In this document: positions 6,465 through 15,725 of the stretch, piece after piece
Position numbering within the stretch: position 1 is the first letter of the stretch
Layout of the letters: every line of letters starts with the position of its first letter
Assembly: GCA_028293745.1 (NCBI GenBank)
Contig: JAQGOF010000219.1
Coordinates: 1 to 33,562, forward strand
Length of the DNA stretch: 33,562 nt
Direction: 5' to 3'
From: Gammaproteobacteria bacterium
GTDB lineage: Bacteria > Pseudomonadota > Gammaproteobacteria > Steroidobacterales > Steroidobacteraceae
The notes under the pieces: generated by a model
Database searches by the model: none
Told to the model about the DNA's origin: nothing
Seen by the model: only the letters and a program-made list of their open reading frames with translations
Program-made: the position numbers and the translations under genes

Positions 6465-9422
6465 CTAGAAAGTCACGGAGAGTGTGCCGTAGATGAGTCT
6501 TCCGATCGGGGAAAACGTCGATACATCGGCGTTGTTGTCCAGGAACGCCCGCGGGGCGAGCGGCGGCATCCGGTCGGCAATGTTGTTGACACCAATGGCC
6601 GCGGTAATCTTTGTGCCTTCGTGAAAGTTTGGCATGGGCCAGTCGTAGGCCGCACGCGCGTCGAACGTGTAGTACGAGGCGACCGGAATCGTCGGCGTCG
6701 AAGTTCCATTGACACCCGTGTCCACCGTCGAAGAAACGTACGTATTGCTGACCGTCAGATCGACGTTGTTGTAGGTCCAGTCGAACGTGGTGAAGAACCG
6801 GTACTTCGGCAACGTACCACCGAACCCTCCACTCCCCCCGGCATTGTTGGTCGTCCCGGCGTACTGTATGAACGGCTTGCCCGGCAGGTCCTGAAAGTTG
6901 AAGCTGGTGAAAATGGCGCCATTGCTCGAAATGGTGAAAGTGCCGGCCCGCTCGCTCGGGATCACATACGAGGCCTCGATCGTGTACGAGTGCTCGATCA
7001 GCGTAGCGAGATTGCGGAACTGATCGATCACGTACAGCTTGTTGGCCTGGGCGGGATCGCCTTGCTTGGTGACGGGATTGGTGAGGAATGTCTGCAGGTC
7101 GTTCGGATTCACGAACGGCTGGCTGGCACCGGCGGCGCCGGGGAAGTTACCGACAGCGAGGTTGTTGAAGTATGGCGAGGCTGCTCCGAAGGCGTTGATG
7201 CTGCCGAGAATGGTGTTGAAGCCGATCCCCCCCGCGAAACCATTGAGGGTGATCGCGGAGTAGTCGACCGACACGTTCAGTCCGCGGATGAAGTCCGGCT
7301 GGAACACGAAACCGATGGAGCGCGACTGCGAGCGTGCGGGCTGCAGGTTCGGGTTGTTCCCGTCCTCGCCATTGAAGGGCATACCCGTAAAGCCTGGAAA
7401 CACGCCCTGGATGACCCCGGCACCGACCGTGCGCGTGTCCGTGGGCCCGTATTCGGCATACAGGGGCGGTGCGCTGAATGACTTGGCGTAATTGCCCCGC
7501 ACCGTGAGCTGCCGGTCAAATGGCTGCCAGCGGAAGCCGATCTTCGGCACGGTCGAGCTGCCCGCATCGCTGTATTTCTCCCCGCGCACGGCGGCAGTCA
7601 GGTCAAATGCGTGCGCACCCGGCAAACTCCAGGCCTCACCCGTGATCGGCACACGCGTCTCGGCAAACAGAGCATCGATGTCCCGATGCCGGTCGAACGG
7701 ATCGGCGTAGGTCCCGCCGAGCCATTGCTGAGCATTGCCAGTCACGAGGCCTGTGGTGGGATCTGTGACCCGTCCGTTCGGATCGGCACGACCCGAAAGC
7801 GTCTCGCGCCGATGGCTGCCGCCGACCGCGAGACCCACCTTGCCGGCCGGCAGCTCAAACAGTGTTCCCACCACCTGCAAGTCGATGGAGGTGAGCGCGC
7901 TGCGCGCGTTGATGAATTCCGTCCCGTAGATGTTGGTGAGTGATGCCGGATTCAGGGCTGGCCCGCGTGCAAACGGATTCAGCGCCGGCTGCAGCACCAG
8001 CGGCCCGGTCAACGAAAACCCGCCATGAACCTTGCTGTAGGCTCCACCCACGACCGCGTTGCCGTTGGCGTCGAAGCCACCTGCAATGGCGAGCGGAATG
8101 TTGGGTTTGTAGAGCAGATTGCCCTGGCGCTGTACGAGGTCGCTCTGGCTGAACACGAAGCCCGTCTCCCAGGTCCAGTCGTGCACAATGTCACCCCGCG
8201 CGCCGGCGGTGAGACGAATAGCCTTCACATTGTTGAAGAACTGCTTGGGCGCATCCAGGTCATCGAAGATGACGCCCGCAAAATTGCCTGTCAGTGGATT
8301 GGAGGGCGCATTGGCCGGCACGGTCAGGCCCGGAGCCGGGACCGGCAGCCACTGTGTAAAGCTGCGGCTTTCGGACAGCATGACGTCGGAGAACAATTCC
8401 GCCCGGCCGTCGAAGAGCTTCAACTTCAGGCTGCTGACGAAGGACTCGAGCTCCTGCTGTAAAAGCAGTGTCTGGTATGGAGATACGTCAAATCCGGCTG
8501 CAACCGCCCCGGGCGTCGTCGCCAGGTAGGTGCCATTGGCAATCAGCTGATTCACGGACGTCGCCGTGGCCGCCGCTCCCGTCGGATTGACCTGGCCAGG
8601 CGAATTGATGCCGGGCGCCAGGATGGCCCCCGGGTTGTTGCCGTTAGCCCCCACCACACCCGGAATGGAAGAAGTCTTGTTGTACAGCGGGCTCGTGAAA
8701 GAGCGGGCACTCTGAAACAGGGGGCTCGTCTTCGAGTATGATCCGGTCGCCGTGATGCTGAGCGGACCGACCTTGGTTCCGCCGGTGATATAGGCGGAGC
8801 GCTCCTTGTAATCGCCGTGGGCAAACGCATAGCGGCCGCCGGCATTCACTCCCTCGTAGTTGGATTTGAGGATGAAGTTGACGACGCCACCGATCGCATC
8901 CGAGCCGTAGGTGGAGGAGGCACCGTCAGTCAGTACTTCGATGTGGTCGATCGCAGCAGCCGGAATCTGGTTGACGTCGACGAAGTTCTTACCGTTGATT
9001 CCGCCGACGCCACTGTTTGCGACCCGACGCCCGTTTACCAGGATCAGCGTCGGAAGGTTCCGCAGTTGCAACTGTGAGCCACCGGCCGTGCGCTGGTTGT
9101 CGTTGTTGGCATTGCTCGTACCGGCATTGCTGCGTCCGGCAAACGATGGGATGGCTTTGCGCAGGATCTCGAGAGCGTTCGTCGAGACGCCGTTCTGCTC
9201 TAACTGCTTGGCGTCGATCGCGATGACGGGCACGGCGACCGCATCGGGTGCGGTGGGCAGTAACGAGCCGGTCACGGTGACCGTTTCCAGGCCCGACGCC
9301 GCCTCGACTTTCGGCAAGTCCTTATCTTCGGTATCGGCGGCCTGTGCGTGCGCTGTCCCGACCGCCAGCTCCATTGAGCAGGCCGCCATCACGGCGACAC
9401 CAAGGTGTGCGTTCTTCTGCAT
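6465..9422 (-). CDS. TonB-dependent outer-membrane receptor (first)
   Basis: A 985-residue receptor from the ATG at 9422. AGGGGG lies six bases upstream, so this start is preferred over one 13 codons earlier. The signal peptide ends near AHAQA. A putative TonB box lies in the segment ETVTVTGS, followed by a plug domain with RNLPTLILVNGRRV, IPAAAIDHIEVLTDGAS and YGSDAIGGVVNFILK, then a long beta-barrel ending in the C-terminal aromatic strand GRLIYGTLSVTF. It imports a ligand too large or rare for porins, energised by TonB-ExbBD; the substrate is not evident. It heads the operon with the Cache-like and beta-propeller genes. A citrate/malate-type permease is divergent from it, so a carboxylate or ferric-carboxylate ligand is one possibility. 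Confidence 0.93.
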   Translation of the reverse strand: MQKNAHLGVAVMAACSMELAVGTAHAQAADTEDKDLPKVEAASGLETVTVTGSLLPTAPDAVAVPVIAIDAKQLEQNGVSTNALEILRKAIPSFAGRSNAGTSNANNDNQRTAGGSQLQLRNLPTLILVNGRRVANSGVGGINGKNFVDVNQIPAAAIDHIEVLTDGASSTYGSDAIGGVVNFILKSNYEGVNAGGRYAFAHGDYKERSAYITGGTKVGPLSITATGSYSKTSPLFQSARSFTSPLYNKTSSIPGVVGANGNNPGAILAPGINSPGQVNPTGAAATATSVNQLIANGTYLATTPGAVAAGFDVSPYQTLLLQQELESFVSSLKLKLFDGRAELFSDVMLSESRSFTQWLPVPAPGLTVPANAPSNPLTGNFAGVIFDDLDAPKQFFNNVKAIRLTAGARGDIVHDWTWETGFVFSQSDLVQRQGNLLYKPNIPLAIAGGFDANGNAVVGGAYSKVHGGFSLTGPLVLQPALNPFARGPALNPASLTNIYGTEFINARSALTSIDLQVVGTLFELPAGKVGLAVGGSHRRETLSGRADPNGRVTDPTTGLVTGNAQQWLGGTYADPFDRHRDIDALFAETRVPITGEAWSLPGAHAFDLTAAVRGEKYSDAGSSTVPKIGFRWQPFDRQLTVRGNYAKSFSAPPLYAEYGPTDTRTVGAGVIQGVFPGFTGMPFNGEDGNNPNLQPARSQSRSIGFVFQPDFIRGLNVSVDYSAITLNGFAGGIGFNTILGSINAFGAASPYFNNLAVGNFPGAAGASQPFVNPNDLQTFLTNPVTKQGDPAQANKLYVIDQFRNLATLIEHSYTIEASYVIPSERAGTFTISSNGAIFTSFNFQDLPGKPFIQYAGTTNNAGGSGGFGGTLPKYRFFTTFDWTYNNVDLTVSNTYVSSTVDTGVNGTSTPTIPVASYYTFDARAAYDWPMPNFHEGTKITAAIGVNNIADRMPPLAPRAFLDNNADVSTFSPIGRLIYGTLSVTF

Positions 9423-9547
9423 CGTTGTCCCCCTAGGACCGATGGTCCACGGCGCCAGCATGCCCCATGAACCTTAAACCAACCTGAATGACGCCACAGC
9501 ATCGTTCTGCCATGCTGCGCGCTTCGAGCAACAGGGGGGAAATCCGC

Positions 9548-10921
9548 GTGAGCGATCACGAATCCGGCACCGCACAATCAACGCCTTTCCCGCATCCACA
9601 GCCTGCTGAACGGCCCACTGAGCAGAAATTCTGGCCACAGGGCTGGTGGCGGCTGATGGAATATCGGATAGGCGTCATTCCGCTGCCGGTTTATGTCATC
9701 AGCATCGGGGTGCTGGCCTACTTTCAGCTGCAGGGCAAGCTGCCGACCGAAATCAATGTCGCCATTGCGGTGCTGGCCATCGGCGGGTTCACCTGCGCGG
9801 AGATCGGTAAGCGGCTGCCGCTCATCGGGAGGATGGGCGGGGGTGCAATCTTTGCAACTTTCATCCCCTCCGTGTTGGTTTACTACAAGATCCTGCCGGC
9901 ATCCCTGGTGAGCTCGGTGACCGATTTCACCAAGAACACGAACTTCCTGTACCTGTTCATAACTGCGATCATCGTAGGCAGCATCCTGGGGATGGACCGC
10001 AAGGTGCTCATCGGGGGTTTTGCGCGCATCTTCATCCCCCTGAGCGTGGGCTCGATTGCAGCCGGGTTGGTGGGTACGGCGGTTGGCACTCTGTTGGGTC
10101 TCGGAGCGAAGCACACGCTGTTTTTCCTGATAGTGCCGATCATGGCGGGCGGCGTCGGTGAAGGAGCCATTCCATTGTCTGTTGGATACGCGCAGATCCT
10201 GGGTCGCAGCCAAGGCGAGCTCTTTGCGGAAGTTCTGCCCGTAGTGATGCTAGGCAGTCTGACGGCAATCCTGCTTGCCGGCGGCTTGAATCTGCTCGGC
10301 AAGCGCTATCGCAATCTGACGGGTGAGGGACGCCTGCAGCCGGGCCAGCAGGAGGAGCTGCAATCCTCCAAAGAGGATCCGCTGCCCGAGCCTCCCGTAA
10401 CTGACATCGTTGCCGCCGGGCTCTTCGCGATCTCGCTCTACCTGCTGGGACTGCTGTGCAACAAGCTGTTCGGCCTGCCGGCGCCCGTGTCGATGCTCTT
10501 CATCACGGTCCTGGTCAAACTTGCCCGCGCGGTCTCACCGCAGCTGCAGGCGGGCGCCTTCTTCGTATTCCGATTCTTTCAGGTGGGAGTAACGTACCCG
10601 CTGTTATTCGCCATCGGCGTGGCCCTGACACCGTGGCAGACGCTCATGGCTGCGTTCGTTCTGCCAAAGTTGGTCACCATCGCGGCTACCGTTACGACGC
10701 TCGTGGCCACCGGCTTCATCGTCGGCAAGTGGGTCAAGCTGTACCCGATCGAAGCGGCCATCGTCAATGCCTGTCACAGCGGACAGGGCGGCACTGGTGA
10801 TGTAGCGATTCTGACCGCGGCCAATCGCATGCAACTGATGCCGTTCGCCCAGGTCGCAACGCGCATCGGTGGAGCGATCACCGTAACGCTGGCGTTATTT
10901 CTCCTCGCCCGCTTCGCTTGA
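9548..10921 (+). CDS. 2-hydroxycarboxylate transporter family permease (CitS/CimH/MaeN type)
   Basis: A 457-residue polytopic inner-membrane permease of the 2-hydroxycarboxylate transporter family, whose members carry citrate, malate or lactate with Na+ or H+. It shows the family hallmarks: the N-terminal segment RIGVIPLPVYV and two internally repeated, glycine-rich re-entrant loops. The first is GGVGEGAIPLS in the N-half, the second GQGGTGDVAILTAANRM in the C-half, followed by QLMPFAQVATRIGG. The GTG at 9548 is chosen because AGGGGGG lies upstream at suitable distance; an ATG at 9488 lacks such a site. It is divergent from the first TonB-dependent receptor. Its last 44 bases overlap the converging kinase gene. 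Substrate choice within the family cannot be told. Confidence 0.92.
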   Translation: MSDHESGTAQSTPFPHPQPAERPTEQKFWPQGWWRLMEYRIGVIPLPVYVISIGVLAYFQLQGKLPTEINVAIAVLAIGGFTCAEIGKRLPLIGRMGGGAIFATFIPSVLVYYKILPASLVSSVTDFTKNTNFLYLFITAIIVGSILGMDRKVLIGGFARIFIPLSVGSIAAGLVGTAVGTLLGLGAKHTLFFLIVPIMAGGVGEGAIPLSVGYAQILGRSQGELFAEVLPVVMLGSLTAILLAGGLNLLGKRYRNLTGEGRLQPGQQEELQSSKEDPLPEPPVTDIVAAGLFAISLYLLGLLCNKLFGLPAPVSMLFITVLVKLARAVSPQLQAGAFFVFRFFQVGVTYPLLFAIGVALTPWQTLMAAFVLPKLVTIAATVTTLVATGFIVGKWVKLYPIEAAIVNACHSGQGGTGDVAILTAANRMQLMPFAQVATRIGGAITVTLALFLLARFA

Positions 10922-12347
10922 GGGGCGCCTCGCCATGGCCACTCGACGGACCGTCAGACTGTGAGTCCAGCGGTCCTTCGCGCAGCGTGGTGGTTGCGGG
11001 CAACTCAAATATCACCCGCAGCCCCTGGCCGCTCGAGGCCAGCGCGGCGTAGATCCGGCCGCCATGCAGCTCGACGATGCTGCGGCAGATCGCAAGCCCG
11101 AGTCCCGTGCCCTTATCGGCCGCCTGATCAGACTTTCCCAAGCGCACGAAGCGCTCGAATATCTGATCGCGCTGGTCATCCGGCACGCCGGTCCCCTGAT
11201 CCTCCACGGACACTGTCCATCTCGAGGTGCTCACGGCGGAACGGATCGTGATCAGCCCCCCGGCGCTCGAGGCAGCCAGCGAATTGGTCACCAGATTCAG
11301 CAGGACCTGACGGATCCACTTCGCATCGAAGGGAATCTCGCCCTCCCCCTCGTGGGTGCACGAGCACCTCAAGCCGGCATGCTCGACCAACACCCGCGCG
11401 TCCTGCTCCAGGGTATGCAGAAATGCCGCCGGTGACTGCAGGGGCAGATCGAGCCTGATGACTCCCGCCTCGGCGCGCGACAGGAACAACAGATCCTCGA
11501 TGATCGTGTTGAGGCGATCGATCTCTTCGAGCTGTACCTGCAGCGCCTCCTCCTGGTGCGCTGACAGCTTGTCCTCCATGAGCAACTGCTCGGCATGCAG
11601 CCGGATCAGGGACAGCGGTGTTTTCAGCTCGTGCGAGGCATCTGCAGTGAACCGCCGGATCTGATTGAAGGAGGACTCCAGCCGATCGAACGTCTGGTTC
11701 AGCAGGCGTGCGACGTTCGAGATCTCATCCTGCACGTCGGCCACCGGGATGCGCTCGCTCAGGTTGTCGGAACTGATGCGGTTCGCGGTGGCCTGGATCA
11801 TTCTCAGCGGACGCAATGCCATCCGGCTGAGCCAGAACCCCAACCCCGCGCTGACCGCCAACATCACAGCCATGAGGGCCGCGCACAGCTCGAGGTACGC
11901 CTCCATTACCGTGGACACCGGATGCAGGGGCGTGGCGACCATGACATCGTACGGAGGCAGGATGAATTCCCCCACCCGCAGCACACCGGTCTCGGGCAGC
12001 TCCGCATGGAAGCGTCGCTCGTGCGGCACATCAGGGATGGTCTGACCGCGAAGATTCGTGGATCGAAACACCGTGCCCATACCCTTGCCGTGGACATCGA
12101 TGTAGAACAGTACCGAGGCGTATTCGGTGGTTTCGCGGATACGCTCCTCGATGACCACGGCGCTCAACGCCTCGTGATCCGGTCCCAGATGCGCCTTGAT
12201 CTGCTGGAATTCGGCCTCGTTGAGCAGGTCCAGGTCATGCACGAGATAGCGGTGGAGCATGAAGTAGCCGGCAATCGACAGGGAGGCGAACGTCAAGGTC
12301 GCTGCGAGTGCGTACCAGAGTGCCAGCCGCGCGCCGATGGATTTCAT
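10878..12347 (-). CDS. Sensor histidine kinase, CusS/heavy-metal-sensor type
   Basis: A 489-residue kinase from the ATG at 12347, 13 bases after the regulator stop. Helix 1 (about 9-30) leads to a periplasmic domain of about 120 residues, then helix 2 (ELCAALMAVMLAVSAGLGFW) and a HAMP linker (RMALRPLRMIQATANRIS). The acceptor box is FTADASHELKTPLSLIRLH with His239. The ATPase domain has NLVTNSLAAS, DQGTGVPDDQR and GTGLGLAICRSIVELHGG. The architecture matches CusS-like kinases, which sense metals in some organisms; the ligand here is not readable. Its 3' end overlaps the 2-hydroxycarboxylate transporter gene on the other strand by 44 bases. With its regulator it probably controls the nearby transporter or the second receptor. 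Confidence 0.93.
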   Translation of the reverse strand: MKSIGARLALWYALAATLTFASLSIAGYFMLHRYLVHDLDLLNEAEFQQIKAHLGPDHEALSAVVIEERIRETTEYASVLFYIDVHGKGMGTVFRSTNLRGQTIPDVPHERRFHAELPETGVLRVGEFILPPYDVMVATPLHPVSTVMEAYLELCAALMAVMLAVSAGLGFWLSRMALRPLRMIQATANRISSDNLSERIPVADVQDEISNVARLLNQTFDRLESSFNQIRRFTADASHELKTPLSLIRLHAEQLLMEDKLSAHQEEALQVQLEEIDRLNTIIEDLLFLSRAEAGVIRLDLPLQSPAAFLHTLEQDARVLVEHAGLRCSCTHEGEGEIPFDAKWIRQVLLNLVTNSLAASSAGGLITIRSAVSTSRWTVSVEDQGTGVPDDQRDQIFERFVRLGKSDQAADKGTGLGLAICRSIVELHGGRIYAALASSGQGLRVIFELPATTTLREGPLDSQSDGPSSGHGEAPLKRSGRGEITPALR

Positions 12348-12360
12348 GACAGCCCGCAGC

Positions 12361-13026
12361 TCACTGGAATTTATATCCAACCCCGCGGATCGTGCGGAAA
12401 AACGGTTGCGCGGCGGGGGATTCCAGCTTGGCGCGCAAGCGGCTCATGTAGACATCCAGCAGGTTCGCATCGGCATCCCCCTGCGACTCCCAGATCTTCT
12501 CGCAGATGAGGGTCCGCGGCAGAATCCGGCCCGTATTCTGCATGAAGATCTCCAGCAGCGCGTATTCGCGGCTGGTCATCTCGACGGGCTGCTCGTTCAA
12601 CGAGACCGTGCAACTCAACAGGTCGAGCTTGAGCCCGCGGTGTTCCAGCAGGGTCTTTTTCGACCCCGTCTGGCGGCGCAACAGCGAGCGCACGCGGGCC
12701 AGCAACTCCTCCAGGCTGAACGGCTTGGGCAGATAGTCATCCGCTCCCAGGTCCAATCCCTTGATGCGGTCCTGCACCGTATCGCGCGCGCTCAGGATCA
12801 AGACCGGCTCGTTGAAACCCCCGGCCCGCCACTGCCTGAGCAGCTCGAAGCCATCGCCGTCCGGCAGCCCGATGTCGAGCACTATGGCATCGTAGCTGCT
12901 CTCACACAGCGCATCGCGGGCCTGTGCGCAATTGGGTGCGCATTTGACCGTATATGCCCGCTCCGACAGGCTTTTCATCAGAAAGTCAGCCAGGCGTGCC
13001 TGGTCTTCCACGATGAGGATCTTCAC
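12361..13026 (-). CDS. OmpR-family response regulator (CusR-like)
   Basis: A 221-residue two-domain regulator starting at a GTG with AAGGGGG seven bases upstream. The receiver domain has E7/D8, phosphorylatable D51 in IVLDIGLPDGDG, S79 and K101 in LPKPF. The winged-helix effector has the typical segments MTSREYALLEIFMQNTG, NLLDVYMSRLRAKL and IRGVGYKF. It is cotranscribed with the downstream kinase. No CTAAG repeat is visible upstream, which sets it apart from the other regulator in the window. Confidence 0.94.
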   Translation of the reverse strand: MKILIVEDQARLADFLMKSLSERAYTVKCAPNCAQARDALCESSYDAIVLDIGLPDGDGFELLRQWRAGGFNEPVLILSARDTVQDRIKGLDLGADDYLPKPFSLEELLARVRSLLRRQTGSKKTLLEHRGLKLDLLSCTVSLNEQPVEMTSREYALLEIFMQNTGRILPRTLICEKIWESQGDADANLLDVYMSRLRAKLESPAAQPFFRTIRGVGYKFQ

Positions 13027-13081
13027 GTTGCAGCCCCCTTAACTGCCCACAGGATGACTCAGGCAGAGGCGCAACGGCAAG

Positions 13082-13110
13082 TCCCCCGCCGGCAGGCAGC
13101 CGGCGGGGGA
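13082..13110 (-). terminator. Strong hairpin after the second TonB-dependent receptor
   Basis: A perfect 11-bp inverted repeat (TCCCCCGCCGG, 7-base loop, CCGGCGGGGGA) begins six bases after the receptor stop in the direction of transcription. It has no U-tract, so it may be an mRNA-stabilising stem rather than an intrinsic terminator. It separates the receptor from the two-component genes. Confidence 0.6.
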
Positions 13111-13115
13111 GTTCC

Positions 13116-15725
13116 TCAAAGCTTGTAGTTGAATCCCGCCTGCAGCGTGACTCCGTAGAACTCGCGCTGCACGAGGCGGTTCTCACCGCTACCTTCGGTT
13201 ATTTTCAACGGCGTGTTGGTCAGGTTCTTGGCATTGAAATACAGGCTGAAGGGCGCGCTGATGCGCCATTGGCTGCCGAAGTCCACGGACAGCCGGCCTT
13301 GAGTCCAGAAATCGGTCGCAGCGGAAGGCCCGACGCCGAAGATATTTCGACTGGTGTAGTACGCGCCTACCGTCATGCTCACGGGCGCCCAGTCATACAT
13401 AAGCTCCGCGTTCGCCGTATTCCTGGAGGTGGAAGGCAGCATGGACTTCTCGCCGGGACGGATGTCATAACTGGATTGAACCCAGGTCCAGTTGACAGAT
13501 GTTCCAAGCCCTCCGAGCGGGCCCGGCAGCAGGTCCCTGAAATGCTGAACGTAATTCGCCTCCACACCGAACGCACGTGCATGCGGTGCGTTGGTAAAGG
13601 TGAATGTCCGCGCGAGACCCACGAAACCACCCTCGGCGGGCGTGGGCAGGTTGGCTACCTGGGAGACGATGTAGTTCCTGATCTCCTTGTCGAAAACGCC
13701 CAGGGAGGCAATTCCGGCCTGCGGCAGATACTTCTCGATCGACAGGTCGATGCCGGTGGCAGTGACGGGCTTCAGATTCGGATTGCCGGTGGATACGGTT
13801 CCACCCGGATCCAAGGTCGTCGCGGCGGTGACCTGATTGAAGCCGGGCCGCGCGATCGTGGAGGACACGGCAGCCCGCCCGACGAGATTCGGCTCGAACT
13901 CATAGCGCGCCTGGGCGCTCGGGAAGAAGTTGGTGTAGGTCTTGTCACGCGAGATCGGCGTTATGGTAGCCGGGTCCACCTTCTTGTCGACCAGGTTGGC
14001 CGCATAGGTGGCCCGTGTGTTTTCGGCGCGGACACCCGCCGTCACACCCAGCGGCCCGAACCCAAACTGATACTGACCGTAGAGAGCGTAGACGTTCTCC
14101 TTGTCGGTTTGATACGAGCTGGCATCGGTAGCCGTGTTGTCCACGATCGTGCTGGCCGCATACAGGGCACGCAGTACCGCAGGGTCGATCTGCGGCCCGT
14201 TCAGACAATGGCCCTGGTAGAAGAGCACATTACCGCCGAAGACCGCCTGGGCGAGATTCAGGGCGGGAAGGTTTGTGGCTGTGAAATTCTGAGCGCTCGC
14301 CACACGGTTGCGCAGCCGTGCATTCACACCCACCTTGATGTTCTCATCAGGGGAGCCGGTGAAGGCCGTGGGCACCGACAGGTTCGCACCGATCCCCCAC
14401 TCGTGGTCGTTGGAATGCTGGGTCTGGTTCCCGATTCCGCTCAGCGTGTAGCCTGCCGGATCGGATGGCACGACACCGGTCGCAGAATAGGACGGCCAGT
14501 TCGGGTGTGTCGTGTTGTCGTAGGTCACCACGGCAGGCGTGGGGTTGGCGAAACTCGAGTTGAGATCGTAAGGCTTTTCGAAGCTGCCACGCGTGTAGCC
14601 CACGTGGTAGTCGAGAGTATTGCCATCGATGACGTTCTTTCCGCCGATCTCGAACACCCGTGATTTCAGGAACTCCTTCTCGTCACGCAGCGACTTGGAG
14701 AAGGTGGCCGCAGTGATCAGTCCGTTGGGGTTGGCCGGATCGACGGTGGTGGCGGCACCACCATCGGGTTGTTGCCAGGACAAACGGTTTCGCAGCACGG
14801 TTTCGGAGTAGCCCATCTCGTAATACCGTGCGAACCAGCTGTTGTCGGCATCCGGCTGGAAGCCCAGATCCATGCCATATCCATGGCGCTCGCGGTGATA
14901 GCGGTAATACCGCTGTTCAAAGGCGCTGAAGGCCTTGTCCGGTACAACCGGCTGCCCGTCCACGAAACCGGCCTCCGCGTCATCGATGCCGCGCCGATCC
15001 GTGTCCAGTGCGCCCGTCACCAACACGCTGAACGGATGGTAGTCACCGGAGCCTCCAAAACGCGTCCCGGCGGTCACGCCTGCGGTCGTCCGCCAGGTAT
15101 GGCGCAGGACTTCGAAGCCGGTCCCGAGCGTCAGGTCCGCAAACGCCTTGCCATCGGCCGGCGCGGTCTTCGGTGTGATGTCGATAGTGCCTGCGAGGGC
15201 CTCGGCATCCTGCTCCGGCAGGTTCGACTTGGTCACCGTGATCGCTCCCACGAAGCCGATGGGGATCGAGTCGAACGCGACCGCGCGCCCCGCGCCCGAG
15301 GGTGAGCTGTTATTGGTCGGCGGCAGCCGCAGGCCGCCGAAGGTCGTGCTGTTGAGATCGGCGTCCAGACCCCGGATGTTGATATAGCGGCCCTCGCCCG
15401 TATCGGTTTCGAGCGAAATGCCCGGCACGCGCCGCACGGCCTCCCCGGTGTTGACATCGGGCAGCTTCTGCATTTCATCCGCAGTCGTGACGTAGATCAG
15501 GTTGGGCGCCTGGAACTGCGCCTCGCGCGCGATCTGCTGGGTCGTACGCTGACCCAGGACCGTAATCTCCTCGAGCGCGTTCATGCCCGGTTTGCGCGGA
15601 CCCGCACTGTCGCTGGCGCCGGCTGCGGGGCCATCGTCTGCAAGCGCCCCGGCGGACACGCCTGCGAGGGTCGTTATCGTGAGTGACAAAAAAGCCAATT
15701 TACGAGTGCGCGAGACGTTTGCCAT
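13116..15725 (-). CDS. TonB-dependent outer-membrane receptor (second, Xanthomonas/Caulobacter type)
   Basis: An 869-residue receptor from the ATG at 15725; a TTG three codons earlier is an alternative. Signal peptide up to about AGALA, TonB-box-like EEITVLGQR, then a plug with TADEMQKLPDVNTGEAVRRV and a YINIRGLDADLNST segment. This form is characteristic of the TonB-Xanth-Caul receptor subfamily (TIGR01782), abundant in Xanthomonadales, Caulobacterales and sphingomonads. The barrel ends with the expected aromatic C-terminal strand (FYGVTLQAGFNYKL). Members often import plant or algal glycans or organic phosphates; the ligand is unknown here. It lies directly upstream of, and codirectional with, the second two-component pair but is separated from it by a strong hairpin. 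Confidence 0.92.
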   Translation of the reverse strand: MANVSRTRKLAFLSLTITTLAGVSAGALADDGPAAGASDSAGPRKPGMNALEEITVLGQRTTQQIAREAQFQAPNLIYVTTADEMQKLPDVNTGEAVRRVPGISLETDTGEGRYINIRGLDADLNSTTFGGLRLPPTNNSSPSGAGRAVAFDSIPIGFVGAITVTKSNLPEQDAEALAGTIDITPKTAPADGKAFADLTLGTGFEVLRHTWRTTAGVTAGTRFGGSGDYHPFSVLVTGALDTDRRGIDDAEAGFVDGQPVVPDKAFSAFEQRYYRYHRERHGYGMDLGFQPDADNSWFARYYEMGYSETVLRNRLSWQQPDGGAATTVDPANPNGLITAATFSKSLRDEKEFLKSRVFEIGGKNVIDGNTLDYHVGYTRGSFEKPYDLNSSFANPTPAVVTYDNTTHPNWPSYSATGVVPSDPAGYTLSGIGNQTQHSNDHEWGIGANLSVPTAFTGSPDENIKVGVNARLRNRVASAQNFTATNLPALNLAQAVFGGNVLFYQGHCLNGPQIDPAVLRALYAASTIVDNTATDASSYQTDKENVYALYGQYQFGFGPLGVTAGVRAENTRATYAANLVDKKVDPATITPISRDKTYTNFFPSAQARYEFEPNLVGRAAVSSTIARPGFNQVTAATTLDPGGTVSTGNPNLKPVTATGIDLSIEKYLPQAGIASLGVFDKEIRNYIVSQVANLPTPAEGGFVGLARTFTFTNAPHARAFGVEANYVQHFRDLLPGPLGGLGTSVNWTWVQSSYDIRPGEKSMLPSTSRNTANAELMYDWAPVSMTVGAYYTSRNIFGVGPSAATDFWTQGRLSVDFGSQWRISAPFSLYFNAKNLTNTPLKITEGSGENRLVQREFYGVTLQAGFNYKL

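Noticed and set aside
6336..7481. 381-codon plus-strand frame opposite the TonB-dependent receptor
   Set aside because: Arg/Val/Gly-rich composition with no motif; it mirrors the receptor reading frame.
13269..14663. 464-codon plus-strand frame opposite the second TonB-dependent receptor
   Set aside because: Shadow of a long high-GC gene; no recognisable domain.
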